Origin: Clostridiales bacterium
GTDB taxonomy: Bacteria; Bacillota; Clostridia; Lachnospirales; Anaerotignaceae
DNA: 7,846 nt
Direction of reading: 5' to 3'
Assembly: GCA_019423725.1 (NCBI GenBank)
Contig: JAHZAW010000034.1
Location: 56,284 to 64,129 of the forward strand
Under the pieces are notes generated by a model. It worked only from the letters and a program-made list of their open reading frames with translations, was not told the DNA's origin and searched no databases. The position numbers and the translations under genes are program-made. Below are positions 1-5,058 of this stretch, piece by piece (within the stretch, counting starts at the first letter, position 1; each line of letters begins with the position of its first letter).

Positions 1-204
1 AGTCAGATGATATCTTCCGTTGGCATCCTTCTGGGTATAGCCAAGATTCTGCAGAGTTATGAGAAACCGGTCTACGCTTGAAGGGTGGGAATCCAGTTTT
101 TCAGATATCTGGCTTATCCTGAGTCCCTGTTCTTCAGTCGCTAGTATTTCGATTATCCTCATAACCTTTTCTACAGATGCGACACTATAGGAATAATTGT
201 TCAT
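1..204 (-). CDS. IclR-family transcriptional regulator, N-terminal part (cut by window edge)
   Basis: Reading the minus strand from the ATG at 204-202 gives 68 codons open to the window edge, so the C-terminal part is missing. The visible protein starts MNNYSYSVASVEKVMRIIEI and continues with a winged helix-turn-helix: a first helix (VEKVMRIIEILA), then LRISQISEKLDSHPSSVDRFLITLQ as the HTH, then GYTQKDANGRYHLT as the wing. The pattern 'S-VEK-hhxIhxxLa…gls-seIsxxh-xxkSsv-RhLxTLxxxGyh' is typical of the IclR N-terminal DNA-binding domain; the effector-binding domain would lie outside the window. The start is supported by AAGGAGG at 220-214, nine bases before the ATG, and an extended -10 just upstream. 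It is divergent from the hydrolase/transporter operon at 456-2489, so it probably controls that operon and perhaps itself. This role is inference from position. A MarR-type or other winged-helix regulator is a less likely reading. Confidence 0.85.
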   Translation of the reverse strand, partial: MNNYSYSVASVEKVMRIIEILATEEQGLRISQISEKLDSHPSSVDRFLITLQNLGYTQKDANGRYHLT

Positions 205-236
205 TTTGTCCCGCCTCCTTAAAAAGATTATTTCAT

Positions 237-245
237 ATTATAGCA
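237..245 (-). promoter_or_regulatory. Extended -10 promoter element for the IclR-family gene
   Basis: On the minus strand this reads TGCTATAAT, a perfect TATAAT preceded by the TGn extended -10 motif. No good -35 is seen 16-18 bases further upstream, which fits extended -10 promoters. Transcription would start near 230, giving a leader of about 25 bases that includes the AAGGAGG at 220-214. Confidence 0.55.
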
Positions 246-279
246 ATACTTTCAATAAAAATGTATTATTTTGTGCAAA

Positions 280-314
280 ATATCAATAATGATTGAGCAT
301 AGCTCAATTGATAT
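280..314. promoter_or_regulatory. Overlapping inverted repeats, candidate operator between divergent genes
   Basis: Two overlapping palindromes lie in the divergent region. The inner one is ATTGAGC (292-298), ATA, GCTCAAT (302-308): 7-bp perfect arms with a 3-bp centre. The outer one pairs ATATCAAT (280-287) with ATTGATAT (307-314). The word ATTGA/TCAAT occurs four times (283-287, 292-296, 304-308, 307-311). This is what a binding site for a dimeric regulator looks like, and the IclR-family gene next door is the obvious candidate protein. The site is 35-75 bp upstream of that gene's -10 element. Binding is inferred. The inner repeat has no T-tract after it, so it is not a convincing terminator. 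Confidence 0.45.
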
Positions 315-377
315 TGTTACAGAGTAAATTTCTTTGTGAGATTTTTTTGAAGATATTTACATTTATGCCGAAGTATG

Positions 378-391
378 TGACTATAGAGTCA
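378..391. promoter_or_regulatory. Short inverted repeat upstream of the hydrolase operon
   Basis: TGACT (378-382), ATAG, AGTCA (387-391) is a perfect 5-bp inverted repeat with a 4-bp centre, 65 bases before the hydrolase start codon. TTTACA at 356-361 resembles a -35 box, and TATAGA at 382-387, inside the repeat, resembles a -10. Their 20-bp spacing is longer than normal, so a promoter here is only a suggestion. If it is real, a protein on this repeat would cover the -10. Confidence 0.25.
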
Positions 392-455
392 AGTAAGGCG
401 CCTGAATCGTTTAAATCAAAATGAACGGAATAAAAAAAGATGTGGAGGGTAATTT

Positions 456-1271
456 ATGTTAGATTTAAAAACAGTTGTTGTCACACAGCAGCATATAGAT
501 AATATGTTTGATACAAGCTGGTTCACACACAGCCAGATATTTGACGATGTACTTCTTGTCAGCAATAAATCGACTAACTGCATAGTCCTCAAAACCACAG
601 AAGGACTTATACTTATCGATGCTATTTTCCCTAAAAAAGAAATGTTTGACGCCATCGTAAATGCCATAAAGGACATCGGATGGGACCCCGCACAGATCAA
701 AAAGTTCGTCATCACCCACGGACATTTTGACCACTGCGGATGCGGAAAATGGATAATCGATGCTTTCCATCCCCAGACCTATATGTCAAAGATCGATTAT
801 GATTTCTGGGCTGAACATCCTTTCTTCCCCGACAAAAAAGAGACCTGGAAGAATTTCGATGTTGACAATTTCATAGGCGACGGGGACACAATAACCCTTG
901 GTGACAAGACCATCGACGTATATTTCACTCCGGGCCATACACCTGGAGGACTCAGCTTCATCTTCCCGGTAACTGACCTTGGAGTGAGACATACGGCAGC
1001 ATTATGGGGCGGAACGAATCCTCCCAACTCTATAAAGGACATACTTACATACTTCAAGTCCCTTGACTACTTCCTCGAACAGACTGAGAGAAAGAATGTG
1101 GACGTAGCCATAAGCAATCATCCATTTATCGATAATTCCTTTGAGAAGATGATATTTGCCAATGCACGTTTGAGCCATATGCCAAATGTATATATCATTG
1201 GAAAAGACGGCTACAGACACTACTCCCAGATATTCAAAAATATGTGTTACGCCCGTATGGAAAATATGTAA
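456..1271 (+). CDS. Metallo-beta-lactamase-fold metal-dependent hydrolase (B3-like ligand set)
   Basis: A complete 271-residue protein with no signal peptide, so probably cytoplasmic. The metal-binding motif THGHFDHCG gives ligands H88, H90, D92 and H93. The next ligand is H161 in PGHTPGG, and the last is H222 in ISNHPF. No clear bridging Asp stands between H161 and H222 in the glyoxalase-II manner; the segment reads ALWGGTNPP. The ligand set HxHxDH + H + H, with the final His in an 'HP' motif, is that of subclass B3 metallo-beta-lactamases and their non-resistance relatives. The reaction is hydrolysis of an ester, lactone, amide or thioester using two zinc ions; the substrate is unknown. The start is supported by GGAGGG at 444-449, six bases before the ATG. 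The transporter gene follows after 30 bases in the same direction, so the two are probably co-transcribed and act on the same compound. A true beta-lactamase role is unlikely, since there is no export signal. Confidence 0.88.
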   Translation: MLDLKTVVVTQQHIDNMFDTSWFTHSQIFDDVLLVSNKSTNCIVLKTTEGLILIDAIFPKKEMFDAIVNAIKDIGWDPAQIKKFVITHGHFDHCGCGKWIIDAFHPQTYMSKIDYDFWAEHPFFPDKKETWKNFDVDNFIGDGDTITLGDKTIDVYFTPGHTPGGLSFIFPVTDLGVRHTAALWGGTNPPNSIKDILTYFKSLDYFLEQTERKNVDVAISNHPFIDNSFEKMIFANARLSHMPNVYIIGKDGYRHYSQIFKNMCYARMENM

Positions 1272-1301
1272 CGCATTTGTACGAGAAAGGAGGAGGAGAC
1301 C

Positions 1302-2489
1302 ATGATCGAAAACGCGCAGAACAATAATAAGCGCATAAGAATACTCATATGCGGCATAATCTGCTGTCTTATACTTGGATTCTGTTATATGTACAGCATA
1401 ATCCAGCCCTATGTAATGGACTATTTTTCCATAGAGTCAGCGGAGGCGGCTCTTCCCTATACCATATTCCTTGCCATATTCGTTCTTGGAAACTATGTAG
1501 GCGGAGTGCTCCAGAAAAAAATAAGCATCAAAAAAATAATGCTCATAGGATACCTCTGCATGGCCGTCGGAATACTTGCCACAGGATTCCTTCCGCCCAG
1601 TTCACCTAAACTTATGTGGATAACATACGGCGGACTGCTTGGTATCGGTGACGGTATCGTTTACAATGTCATAGTAGCCATGATGCAGAAATGGTTCCCT
1701 GATAAAAAGGGATTTGCCACAGGCCTTGCCCTGGCTACCCTGGGTATAAGCGCAACTATACTTTCACCCCTTTGCAGCAGCTGGCTTACAGCCTATGGAT
1801 TTTCAAAAACATTCATCATCCTTGCTGTCATATTCGTTGTCATCGGAATTTTCGGCATGCTCACAATCGAAGCTCCGCCGGAAGGATATATGGCTGGATA
1901 TGTTCAGAAGGGTGGAACATTCACTACAAAACAGTATGAGGCCGGAGAAGTAATAAAGACTAAAACATATTATAAACTCCTGCTCATCCAGACATTCTCC
2001 ATACCTGCCTTCGTGCTCATAAGCTCCATATTCGTAAGCTTTGGAGAAGGCAAAGGACTTTCCAGCGAAGTACTGGTAGCCGGAGTCAGCATCGCCTCCC
2101 TGTTCCAGGTGGCCGGAAGATTCATCATCTCAGCCATCAGCGACAGGATAAGCAGCAAAAATTCCATGGCCCTCGTATTTGTCATAACTATTATATCCAT
2201 CGTAATACTTACCTTCTCGGAAGGGTATGTATATGTCGTATGTTTCTGGCTCCTCAGTTTTGCATACGGCGGTTCCGCTGCCACAATACCTTCCCTTACA
2301 ACGGACTATTTCGGTGTAAAAAACGCCGGAGTCATAGTTTCACTGGTCCTCATAGGTATGGGAGTTTCATCAATATGTACTCCTCTTGTGGCTAAGGCTG
2401 TGGGAGAAAACACATCTTTCATAGTTGCGGGAATCGCAGCTGTGGTCGGAATATTACTCGTATTCTCCCTTCCCAAAAAACAAAAATAA
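1302..2489 (+). CDS. MFS transporter, oxalate/formate antiporter (OFA) type
   Basis: A complete 395-residue integral membrane protein with about 12 hydrophobic segments in two halves of six. The linker around residues 190-230 is hydrophilic. Signs of the OFA group (TC 2.A.1.11) are the TM4-loop stretch YGGLLGIGDGIVYN followed by KWFPDKKGFATG (about residues 109-141), and the PPEGY motif (192-196) at the start of the central loop. Members move small carboxylates by exchange or symport; oxalate/formate is only the founding example, and most relatives have unknown substrates. Translation starts at the ATG after an unusually long purine run, AAAGGAGGAGGAG (1286-1298), suggesting strong initiation. 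The protein ends in a short basic tail (PKKQK). It follows the hydrolase gene by 30 bases with no terminator between them, and a hairpin 40 bases after the stop ends the unit. It may import the hydrolase's substrate or remove its product. Confidence 0.88.
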   Translation: MIENAQNNNKRIRILICGIICCLILGFCYMYSIIQPYVMDYFSIESAEAALPYTIFLAIFVLGNYVGGVLQKKISIKKIMLIGYLCMAVGILATGFLPPSSPKLMWITYGGLLGIGDGIVYNVIVAMMQKWFPDKKGFATGLALATLGISATILSPLCSSWLTAYGFSKTFIILAVIFVVIGIFGMLTIEAPPEGYMAGYVQKGGTFTTKQYEAGEVIKTKTYYKLLLIQTFSIPAFVLISSIFVSFGEGKGLSSEVLVAGVSIASLFQVAGRFIISAISDRISSKNSMALVFVITIISIVILTFSEGYVYVVCFWLLSFAYGGSAATIPSLTTDYFGVKNAGVIVSLVLIGMGVSSICTPLVAKAVGENTSFIVAGIAAVVGILLVFSLPKKQK

Positions 2490-2529
2490 AGTTTCTGCTT
2501 TGCATGTCAAAGACGCCCCAAACCATAGA

Positions 2530-2562
2530 AAAGGACATCGGTACTCAGTGCCGGTGTCCTTT
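2530..2562. terminator. Bidirectional intrinsic terminator between convergent genes
   Basis: Arms 2530-2544 and 2548-2562 form a 15-bp stem (13 Watson-Crick pairs and two T-G wobbles) closed by the loop TCA. The stem begins AAAGGACA and ends TGTCCTTT. On the plus strand it is 40 bases after the MFS transporter stop and runs into TTTCATTATTAT. On the minus strand it is 32 bases after the AI-2E gene stop and runs into CCTTTTCTAT. Neither T-tract is perfect, but the stem is long, so it probably serves both genes. Its core closely resembles the hairpin at 3871-3893. Confidence 0.75.
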
Positions 2563-2594
2563 CATTATTATATGATATTATATGAAGCTTTTTA

Positions 2595-3719
2595 TTATTC
2601 TGTTTTATCTGTTGCAGGCGTCAGGGCAGAGGCCTGTTTTTTTGCCACATCTTTTTTGATGAGTTTATATATGGCAGCGGCGGTGGGCACGGCTATGAGC
2701 ATGCCGCCTATACCCCAAAGTCCGCCTCCTGCTGTTACGGCAGCCAGCACCCAAATGCCCGGAAGACCTATGGAAGATCCTACGACACGGGGATATATGA
2801 GATTCCCCTCCAGCTGCTGGAGTACGATTATAAATATTATGAAGGCAAAGGCTTGAATTGGGTTTACGGTCACTATCATAATAAATCCGACGCAGGCTCC
2901 GATATAGGCTCCAACTATGGGAAGAAGAGCAGTGGCTCCCACAAGGGTGCCTATCATCACCGCATAGGGGAAGCGGAATATGAGCATGCCTATTATACAT
3001 AAAACGCCTAATATAACAGCCTCAGTGACCTGGCCGACGATAAATTTTGTAAAAGTGTCGTGGGCCGTTGAAATGACATATATAAGACGGTTTTTTGTTT
3101 TTTCCTTAAGATATGTGTCAGCCAGGGCTTTGAACTGCCTGGCGAGTTTTTCCTTTCCAGCCAGTATATAGAGCGCAAAAATAATGGCTATGACAAGATT
3201 TACGACGGCTCCTCCAAAAATGCTTATTATGGAAAAAGCAGATTCAAAAATACTGTTTATGGCTGTAACTATATATGAGGAGATTTTAGGCCAGTTCAGG
3301 TCCAGGGAGCTGAGCCATTCCTCAAGCTGGGGAAGGTCTGTATTATGAGAATGTATCCATTCTATGAAACGGGAAATAGCCGGAGGTATTTCCGAGACCA
3401 TAAGGCTCAGGGCGCTGCCAAGCTGCGGGATTATGATCTTTATGAGCAGGACTATGACCAGGGCGATTATTAGAAGGGATGCGGGTATGCTTATGGCCCT
3501 TCTGAATTTATAAAGCCTGGATGACCCTTTAATAAAGGGCAGAGATTCTATCTTTACCACAAGTATATTAAGAATATATGCAATGACACAGCCGATGATA
3601 AGCGGAGTCAAAACCGAAAGAAGAAGGGAGGCAAAGCCCAGTATGGAGCCGCTGTATTTTACCGCCAGGGCAAGCAGTGCCGCTGTTATAAGGTAAAAAA
3701 GGATTTTTTTATTCTGCAT
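2595..3719 (-). CDS. AI-2E family transporter (PF01594), membrane protein
   Basis: A complete 374-residue membrane protein. It has a hydrophobic N-terminus (residues 7-55, probably two helices), a helix near 76-98, and then a soluble stretch of about 60 residues (100-160; IPPAISRFIEWIHSHNTDLPQ…). Several more helices run to about residue 354, and a polar, Lys-rich tail closes it. The family signature is the C-terminal block QQLEGNLIYPRVVGSSIGLP (301-320), then GIWVLAAVTAGGGLWGIGGM and AVP. Length (about 350-380) and layout fit the family well. Members have been linked to export of the autoinducer-2 signal in E. coli (TqsA) or to Na+/H+ exchange in other bacteria; which applies here cannot be told. 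The start has AAAGGA (3732-3727) seven bases upstream. The gene is convergent with the MFS gene, and the minus-strand kinase-like gene upstream is separated from it by its own terminator, so it is probably transcribed alone. Confidence 0.9.
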   Translation of the reverse strand: MQNKKILFYLITAALLALAVKYSGSILGFASLLLSVLTPLIIGCVIAYILNILVVKIESLPFIKGSSRLYKFRRAISIPASLLIIALVIVLLIKIIIPQLGSALSLMVSEIPPAISRFIEWIHSHNTDLPQLEEWLSSLDLNWPKISSYIVTAINSIFESAFSIISIFGGAVVNLVIAIIFALYILAGKEKLARQFKALADTYLKEKTKNRLIYVISTAHDTFTKFIVGQVTEAVILGVLCIIGMLIFRFPYAVMIGTLVGATALLPIVGAYIGACVGFIMIVTVNPIQAFAFIIFIIVLQQLEGNLIYPRVVGSSIGLPGIWVLAAVTAGGGLWGIGGMLIAVPTAAAIYKLIKKDVAKKQASALTPATDKTE

Positions 3720-3751
3720 ATAATGGTCCTTTCTGTAAATTTAAAATATTT

Positions 3752-3863
3752 ATATTGTTTCAGGCTAGATCCCAGTTTTAGGACATAAACTTTTTGATGT
3801 ATAGATAACTGTATCATATTGTTTTCAGCCTGTAAAGCATACATATTTTTGATATATGGATAA
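3752..3863. repeat. Two interleaved pairs of imperfect direct repeats upstream of the AI-2E gene
   Basis: One pair is TTTTTGATGTATAGATAA (3791-3808) and TTTTTGATATATGGATAA (3846-3863): 16 of 18 bases identical, 55 bases apart. The other pair is ATATTGTTTCAGGCT (3752-3766) and ATATTGTTTTCAGCCTG (3816-3832), which match if one T is inserted and G/C is exchanged; these are 64 bases apart. Together they suggest an old duplication of about 55-64 bp, or regulator binding sites upstream of the minus-strand AI-2E gene that starts at 3719. No clear -35/-10 pair for that gene was recognised here. AT-rich sequence makes chance similarity possible. Confidence 0.35.
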
Positions 3864-3864
3864 T

Positions 3865-3893
3865 AAAAAAACACCGGTACATAGTACCGGTGT
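3865..3893 (-). terminator. Intrinsic terminator of the cytidylate-kinase-like gene
   Basis: A perfect 10-bp inverted repeat, ACACCGGTAC (3871-3880) and GTACCGGTGT (3884-3893), with loop ATA. On the minus strand it is followed by a run of T (complement of A at 3865-3870), the classic rho-independent form. It begins 49 bases after the kinase-like gene's stop and lies about 145 bases before the AI-2E start codon, so it separates the two minus-strand genes. Confidence 0.85.
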
Positions 3894-3942
3894 CTCCGCT
3901 GTCAAAAGATCAAATTTTTATGGTTTAGATACTGATAAAATA

Positions 3943-4545
3943 TTAAAGTTTGTTGTATTCCGCAACGATAACATCAGCGATCTCTTCCTTAGTGTTGAGG
4001 CTGGAGTCAAAATGAAGGTCAAACCTTTCGGTATCGCCCCATGACTTGCCAACATGGGATTCATAGAATTCGCTTCTTTGTTTATCCATTTTTTTGACCT
4101 TGGCTTCTGTACGGCCCTGACCTGTGCCTTCGATCATCATCTTTCTGAGTACACGGCTTTCAAAGGGTGCGGATATGAACACCGTAAGGAGTTTTGTGTC
4201 CGTATCCTTGAGGATATGATCGGCACAGCGGCCGACAATCACGGCATCTTCACTTCTAGCTATGTTTTTGATAACCGCACATTCAAGATCAAATAAAACA
4301 AAGGCTGCGGATTTTCCCTTTGCTACGTTGTGGTTTCCGTCGTATACGATCTCGTGATACCACGGATTTTCGTTTTTCTCATCAAGCTTGTGGAGCCTCT
4401 TATATTCAAGGTCTCCGTGTTCGGCTGCCATATCGATAAGTTCCTTGTCGTAGCATTTTATGCCAAGTCTTTCAGCTACGAGCATGCCTATCTCTCTTCC
4501 GCCGCTTCCGAACTGTCGGCTTATTGCAATTATTTTGTGAGCCAT
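3943..4545 (-). CDS. Cytidylate-kinase-like family protein (P-loop, PF13189 type)
   Basis: A complete 200-residue soluble protein. The N-terminus MAHKIIAISRQFGSGGREIG holds the family's P-loop-like motif GSGGREIG (13-20), which replaces the classic GxxGxGKS/T of true nucleoside monophosphate kinases. Further family marks are YDKELIDMAAE (32-42), VIVGRCADHIL (102-112), the basic lid-like stretch RVLRKMM…GQGRTEAKVKKMDKQRSEFYE (131-162), and WGDTERFDLHFDSS (169-182) near the end. The family resembles cytidylate kinase, which phosphorylates CMP/dCMP, but the substrate of these stand-alone paralogues is not established. They are common in Clostridia beside a separate true cmk. The start is supported by GGGGGAG (4560-4554) eight bases upstream. 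It has its own terminator and no obvious operon partner. I leave the gene symbol empty, since calling it cmk would be an over-statement. Confidence 0.88.
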   Translation of the reverse strand: MAHKIIAISRQFGSGGREIGMLVAERLGIKCYDKELIDMAAEHGDLEYKRLHKLDEKNENPWYHEIVYDGNHNVAKGKSAAFVLFDLECAVIKNIARSEDAVIVGRCADHILKDTDTKLLTVFISAPFESRVLRKMMIEGTGQGRTEAKVKKMDKQRSEFYESHVGKSWGDTERFDLHFDSSLNTKEEIADVIVAEYNKL

Positions 4546-4620
4546 AATCTCATCTCCCCCTGAATAACCGTCTGACCAATAGAGTTCCTGTCATGTTATC
4601 ATCTCCGGAAACAATGCCAT

Positions 4621-4649
4621 TTGGCGTTGAATGGAGGAAATACTATATT
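4621..4649 (+). promoter_or_regulatory. Sigma-70-like promoter candidate
   Basis: TTGGCG (4621-4626; four of six consensus bases) and TATATT (4644-4649; five of six) are separated by exactly 17 bases on the plus strand. Transcription would start near 4656 and run towards lepA, whose start codon is 400 bases downstream. It could therefore give lepA a long leader or serve a small RNA. A chance match in AT-rich DNA is possible. Confidence 0.35.
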
Positions 4650-4761
4650 AAAACTTATGAATACAAAACAATTTTTTTACAATCATATTATAACATATTT
4701 AACATTTTAAAACAATAAATTCCCAGCTTAAAATATTTTGGCGGAGTTTTTAAAATAGTAT

Positions 4762-4836
4762 ATGGAGGAAGGCGGAGCGGTAAAGAAAGCAAAAGAAGCC
4801 TCAAAACATCTGAAAAAACAGCGGTATATAAGGTGA
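4762..4836 (+). CDS. Possible 24-residue small protein, doubtful
   Basis: ATG to TGA encodes a short, strongly basic, Lys-rich peptide beginning MEEGGAVKKAKEASKHLKKQ, with low-complexity helical character. It is less AT-rich than its surroundings and lies about 105 bases after the predicted start of transcription from the 4621-4649 promoter candidate. Against it, no Shine-Dalgarno sequence lies before the ATG (upstream is TTTTTAAAATAGTAT), and the peptide resembles nothing I know. It could be chance or the tail of a decayed gene. Confidence 0.15.
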   Translation: MEEGGAVKKAKEASKHLKKQRYIR

Positions 4837-4864
4837 AAATGGTTCTCCATGCTTAAATATCTAT

Positions 4865-4900
4865 TGTAAATTCGTAAAAAATGCTGTAAACTAGTAATGC
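4865..4900. repeat. Imperfect tandem repeat TGTAAA…GTA…ATGC
   Basis: Two adjacent units, 4865-4884 (20 bases) and 4885-4900 (16 bases), both start TGTAAA, contain GTAA or GTA, and end ATGC; the first carries four extra A. It lies between the possible small reading frame and the hairpin at 4923-4953. Function unknown; it may be slippage-derived. Confidence 0.3.
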
Positions 4901-4922
4901 TAAAATGGCTATAGGATCGTCC

Positions 4923-4953
4923 AAAAAGCACCCCGTCACACTGGCGGGGTACT
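4923..4953 (-). terminator. Hairpin with minus-strand T-tract upstream of lepA
   Basis: Arms 4927-4937 and 4943-4953 (AGCACCCCGTC / GGCGGGGTACT) give an 11-bp stem with one C-A mismatch, one T-G wobble and a 5-base loop. On the minus strand it is followed by five T (complement of 4923-4927), so it would terminate leftward transcription. On the plus strand the tail is only ACTTTGATA. No gene is seen to its right that reads leftward, so its job is unclear: it may block antisense or divergent transcription from the lepA promoter region, or be a worn bidirectional terminator of a lost gene. Confidence 0.55.
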
Positions 4954-5058
4954 TTGATACTGCCTGAAATAGGAAATACTTATTACAAAATGAGAGTATA
5001 GGACGAAATTCGATATATAAAGATGTTAAAGAACCAGTAAATTTACAGGAGGATAAAA

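Larger units (their letters stand above)
4546..5058. other. 513-base divergent intergenic region
   Basis: This gap separates the minus-strand kinase-like gene from lepA. It is very AT-rich, especially 4640-4740. It holds a plus-strand promoter-like pair (4621-4649), a possible 24-codon reading frame without a good ribosome site (4762-4836), an imperfect tandem repeat (4865-4900) and a hairpin whose T-tract points to the minus strand (4923-4953). The lepA ribosome site AGGAGG is at 5047-5052. A clear lepA promoter was not identified: TTGATA at 4954-4959 is a fair -35, but no good -10 stands at the right distance. No tRNA, riboswitch or recognisable gene remnant was seen. Confidence 0.6.

Noticed and set aside
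416..770. Minus-strand frames of 99 and 101 codons over the start of the hydrolase gene
   Set aside because: The plus-strand hydrolase has catalytic motifs and a ribosome site; these are its antisense shadows.
2425..2856. 143-codon plus-strand frame across the end of the MFS gene and the start of the convergent gap
   Set aside because: It overlaps the real MFS and AI-2E genes in other frames, runs through the terminator and has no ribosome site.
4728..4931. 67-codon minus-strand frame in the kinase-lepA gap
   Set aside because: It would start at a GTG inside the terminator hairpin; the Phe/Tyr-rich sequence is what AT-rich non-coding DNA gives.
4954..4986. TTGATA and following AT-rich words as the lepA promoter
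   Set aside because: TTGATA is a fair -35, but the hexamer 17 bases downstream (TACTTA) is a poor -10; not strong enough to list.
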